A stretch of 64,000 nt of DNA, from the NCBI RefSeq assembly GCF_013184745.1, contig NZ_JAATVU010000020.1:1-64000 (forward strand). Direction: 5' to 3'. The DNA is from Mangrovicoccus sp. HB161399 (GTDB taxonomy: Bacteria > Pseudomonadota > Alphaproteobacteria > Rhodobacterales > Rhodobacteraceae). The notes below the pieces were generated by a model. It was not told where the DNA came from, searched no databases, and worked only from the letters and a program-made list of their open reading frames with translations. A program made the position numbers and the translations under genes. Shown one piece after another: positions 1 through 11,208 of the stretch (positions are counted from its first letter, which is position 1; each line of letters begins with the position of its first letter).

Positions 1-916
1 CCCGGCGGCGCGTTCCGCGCGGACCGCGGATCCCGGGGCGCGCCGGAGCCGCATCGAGGCATTCCTGCCGAACGCGGCTTCTCCGGATCCATGGGCCGCA
101 GCGGCAACCCGTGCGAGTTCAAGCCGGTCCGCGCCGGCGGAGCGTTCGAAGGCGCCGAACGCAAGGGCCGGGAGCTTCATGAAGACACTGGAGGTCGAGG
201 ACGCTTGCCTGGCGGAGCAGGAGTTTTCCGGCGGCGCCGCCACCGGCCTGCCCCGGGTCATCGAGGCCTGCGACAACCGCCGCCTGCATCCGGCACCGGT
301 CCATCTCAGCCCTGCCAAGTTCGCAGGCCGCCCCGCACGCGCCATGGTCAAAACCGCCGCCCGGCAATGCCCACCCGCGGGGGCGCACTCAAGCGGCGGG
401 ACGCAGACCGGTCCGAGGGAAGCTTCGGCACGCTCCCGCGCCCTTCGGGACGCGCAACATCCCACAATCTCGGCCAGGGGCTCTTTCCGCCCGGTTCTCC
501 CGCTCCCGCCCTGCCAAGGCGGAACCATCATCCGCGGCCCCAGCTCGTCCGAGACCCGCCGCGGAACCTAATGGCATGCAGCAGAAATCGACCCATGCCT
601 CAGATGCGTGTGCCCTAACCGCCGCACCCAGCATCCCCGGCCAAGAGGTCCGGGCTCGCGCCGTCTGTTGCAGCGCATTTTGGCCGGCGAGGCCCTCCGG
701 CGCGGCCTTCGGGCTCAGCCAGCCGAACCGCGAACGGGTCAGGCAGAGGGACGTGCCCATCCGGCCTGCACGGAAGTGCCGTCCTTCCGTCCGCTGGGGG
801 GCGCCGATGCTGCTCCCAGCGGAACCGGCCTCCGGCATCCCCGGAACCTGGGGCAAGCCGCTGTCAGCCGCAGAATAGACCCCGCCCGGTGGCGTGCCGC
901 CGCTGCCTGCGCCGCG
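1..916. other. gene-free GC-rich stretch
   Basis: No credible gene is seen. Open frames exist on both strands, but all are Arg/Pro/Ala/Gly-rich, match no family I recognise, and overlap one another as expected for random GC-rich DNA. No tRNA, rRNA or insertion sequence is visible. The stretch runs up to the stop codon of the RTX gene on the minus strand, so it includes that gene's 3' flank. Its left end is cut by the window edge, so a gene beginning to the left could extend into it. Confidence 0.6.
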
Positions 917-2644
917 TCATGCGAACCAGGCGGACTCGACCTCGGCCGGGGCCGTGCCCGCGATGAAGAGCTCGGTGCCGTTGCCGAAGCCTACCAGCGT
1001 GCCGCCAGCCGTCGAGAGCAGCGTCCAACCGGAGAAGTCTTCCGGAGAGCCGCCGACGAGCTGGATCACGTCGCCGTCGCCCGGCGCGAAATCGAGGATG
1101 ATCAGCCGCGTTCCGGTGCTGCCGTCGGGGTCCTGCACGGTGAAGACGAAGGTGTCGGCGCCGAGCCCGCCCCAGGCGGTATCGATGCCCGGACCGGTTC
1201 CGCCATCCAGCGTGTCGTCGCCGCCGCCGCCGTCGAGATAGTCCGACCCCGCCCCGCCCGAGAGGCTGTCGAAGCCGCGCAGCCCGAAAAGCGAGTCGTT
1301 GCCGCCGCCGCAGAGCGTGTCGAAGCCTGAATTTCCCTCCAGCCGGTTGTCCGCGTCATTGCCGATCAGCCGGTCGTTGCCGCTGGAGCCGCTGACCCCT
1401 TCGACATTGCGCAGCACATCCATGCCGCGGCCGGTATCCTGCGCGTAGAGCCGGTTGAGCGAGACGGTGACGCCGATGTCACCGGCATAGGAGACCATGT
1501 CGAAGCCGTCGCCGCCATCCATGACGTCGTCGCCATCGCCGCCGCGCAGGTAGTCGTCGCCGCCGCCGCCGCGCAGCGTGTCGTTGCCGTCGCGGCCCAG
1601 CAGCGTGTCGTCGCCGCCCTGCCCTTCGAGGATGTTGTCCCAGGAGGTACCGGCGAACCAGTCGGCGAAGGCGCCGCCGCGCAGGTTCTCGATCTCCTCG
1701 AAGAAATCCCGTCCCTGGCCGGTCTGCTGCGGCGTGTCGTCGAACAGGTCGACCCGCAGCGGCGCGCCGCCGAGCACCGCCCAGTCCGAGCCCGGCCCGC
1801 CGTAGAAGGCGTCGTCCCCGGCACCGCCGTCGAGCGTGTCGTCGCCATCCTCGCCCATCAGCAGGTCGTCATTGTCGCCGCCCATCAGCAGGTCGTTGCC
1901 GTCCCGCCCGTAGAGCCGGTCGTCGCCGCCGTTGCCGGACATGGTGTCGCCATAGGGCGTGCCGACGAAGGGGTCGTCCTGAACCGTGCCGATGAAGCCG
2001 AAATTCCCCAGATCGCCCGAGGCGGAGCCGGTGATGCGGTCGTAGGAACCGAGCAGCCCGGTCTCGTGGACCAGCGTTCCGGCATCGGCATCGTAGAGGA
2101 AGAACTGCGTCTGGCCCGAGCCCTGGATGACGGTGAGGCGCAGCACGCGGTCCTGGGCGCAGATCGCCTCCACCCTGCCTAGGCCGAGATAGATCAGCTC
2201 GCTGACCTCGCCGGTGCGGATGCTCATCACCGACAGCACGCCGGTCTGGCCCACTGCGAAGGCGAAGCCGCCGATCCGGGCGATGCCGCCCTCTATGCCG
2301 TCCGGGAACTGGCCGATCCGGGTCAGGCTTTCGTCCCGCTCCTGCCGCCAGACCAGCCCCGAGACCGTGCCGATCAGGATGCGGTCCGACCCGTCGACAT
2401 CGATCCCGGCGATCCCGCCGCCGGCGGTGACCGACGCCACCTGGGTCAGCCGCCTGTCGTCGCCGTCCCTGCCGGTCATGTCGAGAAGGAAGACCCCGGT
2501 TCCGGTGCTGCCGTAGACCCGTTCGCCCGAGGCGATGGCCAGCCCGGTCAGCGGCGTCCGGAAATCCGCCATCTCCACGGTCCGGCGCTGCGCCAGATCG
2601 GCCAGCAGCACGCGGCCGTCATCCGTGGACAGGAACACTGGCAT
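917..2644 (-). CDS. RTX calcium-binding secreted protein
   Basis: A 575-residue protein. Residues 1-225 have no RTX repeats; short beta-rich segments alternating with GSDRILIGT-like stretches resemble propeller or WD-like blades, which is an inference. Glycine/aspartate nonapeptides of the GGxGxDxLx type occur in three clusters, roughly residues 231-290, 340-400 and 430-500. There is no N-terminal signal peptide, which fits type I secretion through a C-terminal signal. Proteins of this family fold on binding calcium outside the cell. No type I secretion ABC transporter or membrane-fusion protein lies nearby, so it would need an exporter encoded elsewhere. Adhesin, enzyme or S-layer-like roles cannot be separated from sequence alone. 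Confidence 0.85.
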   Translation of the reverse strand: MPVFLSTDDGRVLLADLAQRRTVEMADFRTPLTGLAIASGERVYGSTGTGVFLLDMTGRDGDDRRLTQVASVTAGGGIAGIDVDGSDRILIGTVSGLVWRQERDESLTRIGQFPDGIEGGIARIGGFAFAVGQTGVLSVMSIRTGEVSELIYLGLGRVEAICAQDRVLRLTVIQGSGQTQFFLYDADAGTLVHETGLLGSYDRITGSASGDLGNFGFIGTVQDDPFVGTPYGDTMSGNGGDDRLYGRDGNDLLMGGDNDDLLMGEDGDDTLDGGAGDDAFYGGPGSDWAVLGGAPLRVDLFDDTPQQTGQGRDFFEEIENLRGGAFADWFAGTSWDNILEGQGGDDTLLGRDGNDTLRGGGGDDYLRGGDGDDVMDGGDGFDMVSYAGDIGVTVSLNRLYAQDTGRGMDVLRNVEGVSGSSGNDRLIGNDADNRLEGNSGFDTLCGGGNDSLFGLRGFDSLSGGAGSDYLDGGGGDDTLDGGTGPGIDTAWGGLGADTFVFTVQDPDGSTGTRLIILDFAPGDGDVIQLVGGSPEDFSGWTLLSTAGGTLVGFGNGTELFIAGTAPAEVESAWFA

Positions 2645-2887
2645 CTAGGACCTCATTCGCATCGGTTTGCGCGCACGGGCGGTGGTATACGGCGAATTCA
2701 CCATAACCGGCTTAACGCCGCCCCGCTGAATGTTTTGCATTTATGATTAATGCGGCCGATCCGGCGCGGGGCGCTCAGCCGCGGCGGCACGGCTTGACCC
2801 CGCCGGCTGCATCGGGCATGGCCCGGCATACGACCAATACCCGCAACCGGGCGTTCCGTGGGCGCCAGACCGACGAGGAGGACCTAG

Positions 2888-4834
2888 ATGTCCCAGATCA
2901 CCCTCACCTTCCCCGATGGCAATACGCGCGCGTTTCCGGCAGGCATCACCGCCGCCGACGTCGCTGCCGACATTTCCCCCTCCCTCGCCAAGAAGGCGAT
3001 CTCGGCGCAGCTCGACGGCGCGCACTGGGATCTGGCCTGGCCGATCGAGGCCGACGCGGCCATCGCGATCAACACGCTGAAGGACGACGCCCCGGCGCTG
3101 GAGCTGATCCGCCATGACCTGGCGCATATCATGGCCCGCGCCGTGCAGGAGCTGTACCCCGACACCAAGGTCACCATCGGCCCGGTCCGCGACCAGGGCT
3201 GGTTCTACGATTTCGACCGCACCGAGCCCTTCACGCCGGAGGATCTGGGCGCCATCGAGGCGAAGATGAAGGAGATCATCAACGCCCGCGATGCCGTGCG
3301 CACCGAGGTCTGGCCGCGCGAGGACGCCATCGCGCATTACGAGAAGACCGGCGAGCCCTACAAGGTCGAGCTGATCAACCGCATCCCCGGCAACGAGCCG
3401 ATCCGGATGTACTGGCACGGCGACTGGCAGGATCTGTGCCGCGGCCCGCACCTGCAGAATACCGGGCAGGTCCCGGCCGACGCGTTCAAGCTGACCCATG
3501 TGGCCGGCGCCTACTGGCTGGGCGATTCCACGCGGCCGATGCTGCAGCGGATCTACGGCGTGGCGTTCAAGAACCGCAACGACCTGAAGGCCCACATGCA
3601 GATGCTGGAGGAGGCCGCCAAGCGCGACCACCGCAAGCTGGGCCGCGAGATGGACCTGTTCCACATGCAGGAAGAGGCGCCGGGCCAGATCTTCTGGCAT
3701 CCGAACGGCTGGACCATCTACACGACGCTGCAGGACTACATGCGCCGCAAGCAGCGCGTCGACGGCTATGTCGAGGTCAATACGCCCCAGGTCGTCAACC
3801 GCGTGCTCTGGGAGAAATCCGGGCACTGGGACAACTACCAGGAAAACATGTTCATCGTCGAAGTCGACGAGGACCATGCCCGCGAGAAGACCGTCAACGC
3901 GCTGAAGCCGATGAACTGCCCCTGCCACGTGCAGGTGTTCAACCAGGGCCTCAAGTCCTACCGCGACCTGCCGCTGCGCATGGCCGAGTTCGGCTCGTGC
4001 AACCGCTACGAACCCTCGGGCGCGCTGCACGGGATCATGCGGGTGCGCGGCTTCACCCAGGATGACGCGCATATCTTCTGCACCGAGGAGCAGATCGAGT
4101 CCGAGACGAAGAAGTTCATCGAGTTCCTCGCGGGGATCTATGCCGATCTCGGCTTTCACGCCTGGTCGATCAAGCTCTCCACCCGCCCCGAGAAGCGGAT
4201 CGGGACCGAGGAAAGCTGGGACCATGCCGAGGAATCGCTGGGCAATGCCTGCAAGGCGGCCGGCTACGATTTCGAGATCCAGGAAGGCGAAGGCGCCTTC
4301 TACGGGCCGAAGCTGGAATTCGTGCTGACCGACGCGATCGGGCGGCAGTGGCAGTGCGGCACGCTGCAGGTCGACCCGAACCTGCCGGAGCGGCTGGACG
4401 CCAACTTCGTCGCGGCGGACGGCGCCAAGCACCGCCCGGTGATGCTGCACCGCGCCGTGCTGGGATCGTTCGAGCGCTTCATCGGCATCCTGATCGAGGA
4501 ACACGCCGGCAAGCTGCCCTTCTGGCTGGCCCCGCGCCAGGTGGTCGTCGCCTCCATCGTCTCGGACGCGGACGGCTACGTGAACGAAGTTGTGGCCGCG
4601 CTGAACGCGAAGGGCATCCGTGCCGAGGCCGACACCCGCAACGAGAAGATCAACTACAAGGTCCGCGAACATTCCGTGGGCAAGGTGCCGGTGATCCTCG
4701 CCTGCGGCATGAAGGAAGTCGAGGAGCGCACCGTGACCGTCCGCCGCCTCGGCGAGAAGCAGACCGCGCAGGCGACGCTCGGGCAGATCGTGGCCGACCT
4801 GGCCGCGGAAGCGACGGCGCCGGACCTGCGATGA
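2888..4834 (+). CDS. thrS: threonine--tRNA ligase
   Basis: Threonyl-tRNA synthetase of 648 residues, the usual bacterial length. It charges tRNA(Thr) in the cytoplasm. An N-terminal TGS-type domain (about 1-60) is followed by the editing/SAD domain, the class II catalytic core and an anticodon-binding domain (about 540-640). The class II core shows MNCPCHV with its zinc-ligand cysteine and the motif 2 region [19 protein letters not shown]. The ATG at 2888 follows a GAGGAGG Shine-Dalgarno sequence a few bases upstream. The stop codon overlaps the next start as ATGA. No T-box or other leader is apparent, and the 243 bases upstream to the RTX gene are the probable promoter region. Confidence 0.97.
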   Translation: MSQITLTFPDGNTRAFPAGITAADVAADISPSLAKKAISAQLDGAHWDLAWPIEADAAIAINTLKDDAPALELIRHDLAHIMARAVQELYPDTKVTIGPVRDQGWFYDFDRTEPFTPEDLGAIEAKMKEIINARDAVRTEVWPREDAIAHYEKTGEPYKVELINRIPGNEPIRMYWHGDWQDLCRGPHLQNTGQVPADAFKLTHVAGAYWLGDSTRPMLQRIYGVAFKNRNDLKAHMQMLEEAAKRDHRKLGREMDLFHMQEEAPGQIFWHPNGWTIYTTLQDYMRRKQRVDGYVEVNTPQVVNRVLWEKSGHWDNYQENMFIVEVDEDHAREKTVNALKPMNCPCHVQVFNQGLKSYRDLPLRMAEFGSCNRYEPSGALHGIMRVRGFTQDDAHIFCTEEQIESETKKFIEFLAGIYADLGFHAWSIKLSTRPEKRIGTEESWDHAEESLGNACKAAGYDFEIQEGEGAFYGPKLEFVLTDAIGRQWQCGTLQVDPNLPERLDANFVAADGAKHRPVMLHRAVLGSFERFIGILIEEHAGKLPFWLAPRQVVVASIVSDADGYVNEVVAALNAKGIRAEADTRNEKINYKVREHSVGKVPVILACGMKEVEERTVTVRRLGEKQTAQATLGQIVADLAAEATAPDLR

Positions 4835-5370
4835 ACATGCTGGGAAGCGGCGCCACCGACCTGCTGACCGCCGAGCGCTTCCTGCGCTTCGGCGGGCTCG
4901 AGGCAGGGCCGGAATACGACACCGTCACGCTCTGGGTGGAATCCGCCGAGATCTCGGACGACGCGGACAGCACGGGCAGCGGCAATCCGCTGTTCGACCG
5001 GATCGTCGGCATCCCGAAGACCATCGAGACCGGCCCGGGCTGCCTGCGCTACTGCATCACCTTCCGGGACTGCCTGTCCTACGCCTGGCGCGACGAGGGC
5101 CATGCCCTGCCGGAGGACGAGTTCGAGGATGGCGGGCCCGAGGCCGGCGCGCCGCTGCTGCGGCAGCACGACAGCTCGCCCTTTCTCGACTATGTCGAGC
5201 AGTCCACGCGGGCCGGGGACGTCCTCGACGTGCCGATCCTGCATTTCGCGGTCTGCACGCTGGATGCCACGATCGACGTCGCCTGCCTGGCCCCGCCCGA
5301 GGTCACGGCCGAGATGATCGGCCCGGACGATCCCGGTCCGAAACCCGGGATCGGCAAGCCGGAGCGCTGA
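4831..5370 (+). CDS. conserved hypothetical protein downstream of thrS
   Basis: A 179-residue soluble acidic protein whose ATG overlaps the thrS stop (ATGA), so it is almost certainly translationally coupled to thrS. I do not recognise a named domain. It has no signal peptide or transmembrane segment. The N-terminal part contains alternating hydrophobic residues ([13 protein letters not shown]), followed by a cysteine-containing stretch ([11 protein letters not shown]) and an acidic, proline-rich C-terminus ending near the next, convergent gene. Codon use matches its neighbours, which supports a real gene. The function is unknown; association with thrS is positional only. Confidence 0.75.
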   Translation: MNMLGSGATDLLTAERFLRFGGLEAGPEYDTVTLWVESAEISDDADSTGSGNPLFDRIVGIPKTIETGPGCLRYCITFRDCLSYAWRDEGHALPEDEFEDGGPEAGAPLLRQHDSSPFLDYVEQSTRAGDVLDVPILHFAVCTLDATIDVACLAPPEVTAEMIGPDDPGPKPGIGKPER

Positions 5371-5372
5371 GC

Positions 5373-5696
5373 TCAGAGCAGCGCGGCCTGCACGGCCTTG
5401 TCCCAGCCCAGATGGAGCGCCTCGCCGTCCTCGATGACGGGGCGCTTGACCAGCGCGGGATGGGCCAGCATCAGATCGACCGGCGCGCCCGCGCGTTCGG
5501 CCTCGGACAGGCCGCGCCACGTGGTGGAGCGGGTGTTCATCAGCGCCGGACCGAGGCGGTCCAGCCAGGCCGCGATCTGCGCGCGATCGGGCGGCGTTTC
5601 GCGCAGATCCACGAAGGCGGGCTCCCGCCCGGCCTCGGACAGGGCGCGCCTAGCTTTTCGGCAGGTATCGCAGGTCTTCAACCCATACAGGATCAT
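5373..5696 (-). CDS. ArsC/Spx-family thioredoxin-fold protein
   Basis: A 107-residue protein of the arsenate reductase (ArsC)/Spx superfamily. The N-terminus has a CxxC pair at residues 9 and 12 (GLKTCDTC), as in the YffB/Spx-like branch; classical glutaredoxin-linked ArsC has a single catalytic Cys there. A conserved RPVI segment occurs at about residues 85-88. Members act either as small thiol reductases or as RNA polymerase-binding regulators, and sequence alone does not decide. No other ars gene lies nearby. It ends two bases from the stop of the thrS-linked gene on the other strand, with no space for a terminator. Confidence 0.85.
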   Translation of the reverse strand: MILYGLKTCDTCRKARRALSEAGREPAFVDLRETPPDRAQIAAWLDRLGPALMNTRSTTWRGLSEAERAGAPVDLMLAHPALVKRPVIEDGEALHLGWDKAVQAALL

Positions 5697-5838
5697 GTTC
5701 GGCAGATTCCTTCACTTTTGCTGCCTTGCGGCGAAAGATTTTCCAATATTCCTTGCCTTTTTTCACCCTTGCTTAACCCTGAGATGCAGGGAGCACCATC
5801 CCTGGCCCGGTAAGCGCGACCACCGGGTCCTCGACAGC

Positions 5839-5859
5839 GGGGCCAGTCCGCGCGGCCCC
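5839..5859 (+). promoter_or_regulatory. stem-loop in cold-shock gene leader
   Basis: A GGGGCC/GGCCCC inverted repeat with a 9-base loop lies just before the Shine-Dalgarno sequence (AAGGAG, about 5867-5872) of the cold-shock gene. The leader between 5697 and 5880 is long for this genome. Structured leaders are common in csp mRNAs; any thermosensing role here is inferred. Confidence 0.35.
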
Positions 5860-5880
5860 ACAAGTGCAAGGAGATACCGG

Positions 5881-6087
5881 ATGCCCACTGGCACCGTGAA
5901 ATGGTTCAACACCACCAAAGGATACGGCTTCATCGCCCCAGATGACGGCGGGAAGGACATTTTCGTCCATATTTCAGCCGTCGAAAGGGCCGGCATGACC
6001 GGCCTGGCCGACAACCAGCGGCTCGAATACGAGCTGCGAGAAGGCCGCGACGGCCGGGCCTCGGCCACCGAACTCAAGAACGCCTGA
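5881..6087 (+). CDS. cold-shock family nucleic-acid-binding protein
   Basis: A 68-residue CspA-type protein made of a single OB-fold cold-shock domain. Both RNA-binding motifs are present: KGYGFI (RNP1-like) and DIFVHIS (RNP2). It binds single-stranded RNA or DNA and probably acts as an RNA chaperone or antiterminator. The start at 5881 gives the canonical TGTVKWFN beginning and follows a good AAGGAG ribosome-binding site. It stands alone as a monocistronic unit with a long leader. It is not possible to say whether this paralogue is cold-induced or constitutive. Confidence 0.95.
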   Translation: MPTGTVKWFNTTKGYGFIAPDDGGKDIFVHISAVERAGMTGLADNQRLEYELREGRDGRASATELKNA

Positions 6088-6113
6088 CCCCCGGGCCTTC
6101 CGCTTCAGGCGCG

Positions 6114-7031
6114 TCAGTCCCTGATCAGCGCCTGAAACTCCCGCCATTCCCCGGCACTCATGCCGGAGCCTTCCTGGGACACGTCCTCGCCCTTCAGCAT
6201 GCGGCGCAGGCAGTCCAGACCCTTGCCCGAGAGATGCGCGCCGTTCATCCGGTAGTCCTCGAAGGCGGCATAGGCGGCGGGCACCCAGTCCTTGACGATC
6301 TCGCAGATGATGTCCGCGTAGACGCGGATCTCGTATTGCGCATGGGCGTCCGCGCGCAGGCGCAGGAAGTGGAACAGGTTGTGGAGATCCACCTTCCAGT
6401 ACCACTGGGTGTAGATGTTCGCGGGCAGGTTCATCCGCGCCAGCTCGCGCGCCAGCCCCTGCTGGCCGTCCTGGCTCAGCATCGCCTCGTAGCTGTCGTA
6501 GGACCGCATCGCGTCATGGCGCAGGGTCTCCAGCACGCGCTGCGCCTCCTCGCCCTCAAGAACCTGGCCGCGGCCCTGGTTGTTGGTGGTCGACTGCGCT
6601 GCGAGATGATCGGGCGCCGGGATGTAGAACTCCCGGTCGAGGATCGAGTAGCGGGCGGAGTATTCGTTGACGTTGGCAGTGCGGTGGCGGATCCACTGGC
6701 GGGCGACGAAGACCGGCAGCTTGACGTGCAGCTTCAGCTCGCACATCTCGAACGGGGTCGAGTGCCAGTGCCGCATCAGGTAGCGGATGAGACCCGCATC
6801 GTCGCGCGCCTTCTTGGTGCCTGCGCCGTAGCTGACCCGGGCGGCCTGCACGATCGCGCTGTCGTCTCCCATGTAGTCGACGACCCGCACGAAGCCATGG
6901 TCCAGCACCGGATGGATGTGGTAGAGCCGGTCCTCCATCGCGGGGACGGTGGCACGCAGCGTCTGGCGCGGGGTCGCGCGGCTTTCGGCGATGGCTTCCG
7001 AAATCGGATCGGTCACGGCATGGTCCTTCAT
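6114..7031 (-). CDS. thyX: FAD-dependent thymidylate synthase
   Basis: A 305-residue flavin-dependent thymidylate synthase. It makes dTMP from dUMP using methylene-tetrahydrofolate, FAD and NADPH. The diagnostic ThyX motif RHR-x7-S begins at residue 115 ([15 protein letters not shown]). An N-terminal extension of about 35 residues precedes the catalytic core, as in other alphaproteobacterial forms. It supplies the essential dTMP route and is chemically distinct from ThyA. The gene is monocistronic and its start faces a divergent glyoxalase. A possible -10 element, TATAGT, lies on the minus strand at 7075-7080. Confidence 0.96.
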   Translation of the reverse strand: MKDHAVTDPISEAIAESRATPRQTLRATVPAMEDRLYHIHPVLDHGFVRVVDYMGDDSAIVQAARVSYGAGTKKARDDAGLIRYLMRHWHSTPFEMCELKLHVKLPVFVARQWIRHRTANVNEYSARYSILDREFYIPAPDHLAAQSTTNNQGRGQVLEGEEAQRVLETLRHDAMRSYDSYEAMLSQDGQQGLARELARMNLPANIYTQWYWKVDLHNLFHFLRLRADAHAQYEIRVYADIICEIVKDWVPAAYAAFEDYRMNGAHLSGKGLDCLRRMLKGEDVSQEGSGMSAGEWREFQALIRD

Positions 7032-7228
7032 CTGGCGCCCCCTTCAGCATCTGGCGGATCACTACCGCACAAACACTATATGCAGTAGGATGGCGGGGAG
7101 TCGCAACCTTATAGCGCAGGTTCCGGGGGATTTCTTCCCCTGCCGGTTTCCCCCTGCGGAGGGCTGGCATTTTCCGGCCGGACCGTTACCTGTTGGGAAC
7201 GCCAACACCGCGAAACGGGAAGACGCGC

Positions 7229-7657
7229 ATGCAAGTCAAGTATCTGCACACGATGGTCCGCGTTAAGGACCTCGACAAATCCATCGCCTTCTACAAGCTC
7301 CTCGGGCTCGAAGAGACCCGCCGGACCGAAAGCGAGAAGGGCCGCTTCACCCTGGTCTTCCTGGCGCCTCCGGGCCAGCCGGAATGCCCGGTGGAACTGA
7401 CCTACAACTGGGACGGCGACGACGGCCTGCCCTCGGACAGCCGCCATTTCGGCCATCTCGCCTATGGCGTGGAGAACATCTACGACATGTGCGCGGCTAT
7501 GCAGGCCGCGGGCGTGACCATCAACCGGCCGCCGCGCGACGGGCACATGGCCTTTGTCCGATCGCCGGACAACGTCTCGATCGAGCTGCTGCAGATCGGC
7601 GACGCGCTGCCGCCTGCCGAGCCCTGGGCGAGCATGGGGAATACCGGCCACTGGTGA
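7229..7657 (+). CDS. gloA: lactoylglutathione lyase (glyoxalase I)
   Basis: A 142-residue VOC-fold metalloenzyme that converts the methylglyoxal-glutathione hemithioacetal to S-lactoylglutathione. Expected metal ligands are visible: His7 (LHTMVRV), Glu in PVELTYN, His in FGHLAYG and Glu in VSIELLQ. The ATG at 7229 is preferred to an upstream frame start at 7193 because it gives the family's usual N-terminus (MxxxxLHTMxRV). It converges with a MarR regulator across a 198-base gap in which I see no clear terminator. Confidence 0.93.
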   Translation: MQVKYLHTMVRVKDLDKSIAFYKLLGLEETRRTESEKGRFTLVFLAPPGQPECPVELTYNWDGDDGLPSDSRHFGHLAYGVENIYDMCAAMQAAGVTINRPPRDGHMAFVRSPDNVSIELLQIGDALPPAEPWASMGNTGHW

Positions 7658-7855
7658 GCCGGACTCGTGCGGAAGCCGGCGGTCATCCCTGCGGATGGTC
7701 GTCGGTGCCAAGCGGATCTTCGGGAATGTGGGAGGGGGCTGTCGCGATCTTCCGTCGCTGCCGGGTCTGCGCCCGATGGCCTTCTGCCATGTTCGACACC
7801 GGAGATTGTCCCCGATGGCGGTCGTGCCTGAAGCGCGTATCGCTTCCAGAGCTTT

Positions 7856-8353
7856 TCAGTAGATGTAGCGGATCTGGTCGGTCCAGTACCGCTCCACCCT
7901 TCGGAGCGACGTGTTGATGTCGTTGATGCCGTCGGGGCCCAGGATGCCGCGGGCTTCCAGCCCTTCTGCGTGGCGCTGGAACAGGTCCTCGACGATGTCG
8001 CGGATCTGCTTGCCCTTCTCGGTCAGGCGCACGCGCACCGACCGCCGGTCGATTTCGCAGCGGTTGTGATGCATGTATCCCATCTCGACGAGCTTCTTGA
8101 GATTGTAGGATACATTCGAGCCCTGGTAGTAGCCGCGGGATTTCAGTTCTCCCGCCGTGACCTCGTTTTCGCCGATATTGAACAGCAGGAGCGCCTGGAC
8201 AGCATTGATCTCCAGGATGCCGACGCGTTCGAATTCGTCCTTGATCACATCCAGCAAAAGCCGGTGCAGACGCTCCACCAGGGCCAGCGAGTCGAGATAG
8301 GCGGATATGAATCCCCTCTCCTGCGTCTCGCCAAGTCCGGGGTGTACACTCAT
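7856..8353 (-). CDS. MarR-family transcriptional regulator
   Basis: A 165-residue winged-helix regulator. The HTH spans about residues 60-115: TAGELKSRGYYQGSNVSYNL is the recognition region, followed by the wing DRRSVRVRLTEKG. Long helices at both ends form the dimer interface. The sequence recalls the LdtR-type MarR group of alphaproteobacteria, which controls L,D-transpeptidase and stress genes, but this subgroup assignment is tentative. A 5-2-5 inverted repeat lies in its own leader (8374-8385), consistent with autoregulation. There is no obvious target gene adjacent. Confidence 0.88.
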   Translation of the reverse strand: MSVHPGLGETQERGFISAYLDSLALVERLHRLLLDVIKDEFERVGILEINAVQALLLFNIGENEVTAGELKSRGYYQGSNVSYNLKKLVEMGYMHHNRCEIDRRSVRVRLTEKGKQIRDIVEDLFQRHAEGLEARGILGPDGINDINTSLRRVERYWTDQIRYIY

Positions 8354-8373
8354 ACATTTCCCTCCATGATGAA

Positions 8374-8385
8374 CTTCACATGAAG
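8374..8385 (-). promoter_or_regulatory. inverted repeat upstream of MarR gene
   Basis: CTTCA-CA-TGAAG, a near-perfect palindrome 21-32 bases before the MarR start and inside an unusually AT-rich gap. It is a candidate autoregulatory operator; this is inferred from position and symmetry. Confidence 0.35.
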
Positions 8386-8401
8386 GGAATGTGATCAGAA
8401 T

Positions 8402-8441
8402 ACGGAAAAAAAGCTTTAATGGATACGGTAGCTTATTCCGT
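8402..8441 (-). terminator. possible terminator after sdhE
   Basis: Read on the minus strand after the sdhE stop, two nested inverted repeats (ACGGAA/TTCCGT and AAGCT/AGCTT) surround a seven-base T run. The stem is short and AT-rich for this genome, so it may instead be part of the MarR promoter. Confidence 0.3.
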
Positions 8442-8458
8442 TATTTTCTTGAACTTGG

Positions 8459-10410
<1,952 letters not shown>

Positions 10411-10466
10411 GCCGCACCCGCCGGGCCGCCATCGGGCCGCCCGGCGCAAGGCATGGCGCAAACGGA

Positions 10467-10494
10467 AAACGCCCGGCCTTTCGGCCGGGCGTTT
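10467..10494. terminator. bidirectional intrinsic terminator
   Basis: A perfect 12-bp stem (AAACGCCCGGCC / GGCCGGGCGTTT) with a TTTC loop lies between convergent aspC and the flavodoxin gene. A/T-rich ends on both sides let it serve either direction. Confidence 0.8.
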
Positions 10495-10516
10495 CCGATT
10501 CAGGACGGGACGGTCA

Positions 10517-11083
10517 TCAGGCGGCAGCGGCCGGAGCGAAGCGGCCCGCGATCTCGGCGACGCGCGCGCCGTAGGCCTTGGCGGTTGCCAGGTCGCCCGA
10601 CGGGATCGCGTCATTGCCGGCATCCGACGGCGACTGCACCAGCACGCCGACCGAACCGCCGAGATTGTTCATGTCCTCGCGGGTGGAGGCGAGGGTGTTG
10701 GCCGGCAGCATGCCCAGAGAGACCCAGATGCCGCCATGCTGCGACGCCAGGGTCTGCAGGTAGGTCAGGGTGATCTGCTTGTCGCCGTTCAGCGATGCGG
10801 AGTTGGTGAAGCCGCCGAAGATCTTGTCTTTCCAGCCGCCGCCGAACCACACCTTGGAGGTCGCGTCGGCGAATTTCTTGAACTGCCACGGAACCCCGCC
10901 CATGTAGGTCGGCGCGCCGAAGATGATGGCGTCGGCGGCAGCCAGCGCATCCCAGTCGCCCTCGGCGATGTTGCCCTCGGCATCGACGGCGATCAGCTCG
11001 GCACCGGCACCCTCGGCGACGGTCTCTGCAACCAGTTTCGTGTGGCCGTAGCCGGAGTAGTAGACGACGACAGTCTTGGCCAT
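10517..11083 (-). CDS. flavodoxin-family NAD(P)H:quinone oxidoreductase (WrbA-like)
   Basis: A 188-residue flavodoxin-fold protein. The FMN phosphate-binding loop is at residues 9-15 (YSGYGHT), and the isoalloxazine-contacting loop is GAPTYMGGVPWQFKKF. The WrbA-like insertion and the C-terminal GDLATAKAYGARVAEIA helix are present. The family carries out two-electron reduction of quinones, limiting semiquinone radicals. The start at 11083 is chosen because MAKTVVVYYSGYGHT is canonical; a frame extending further upstream overlaps the MATE gene and is not supported. Confidence 0.88.
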   Translation of the reverse strand: MAKTVVVYYSGYGHTKLVAETVAEGAGAELIAVDAEGNIAEGDWDALAAADAIIFGAPTYMGGVPWQFKKFADATSKVWFGGGWKDKIFGGFTNSASLNGDKQITLTYLQTLASQHGGIWVSLGMLPANTLASTREDMNNLGGSVGVLVQSPSDAGNDAIPSGDLATAKAYGARVAEIAGRFAPAAAA

Positions 11084-11208
11084 GTCATACCTCTTACAAT
11101 TGGATGTTGCTTCGTTGCGGAAACAGATAGTCCAACCGCGGAAGGTTTGCAGGTGCAAAGACAGGCCGCCGGCGCACGGCAGCTGTGCACAGGCGCGGAG
11201 AGCCGCGC

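Noticed and set aside
2747-4672. 641-residue frame antisense to thrS
   Set aside because: Antisense shadow of a well-supported synthetase gene.
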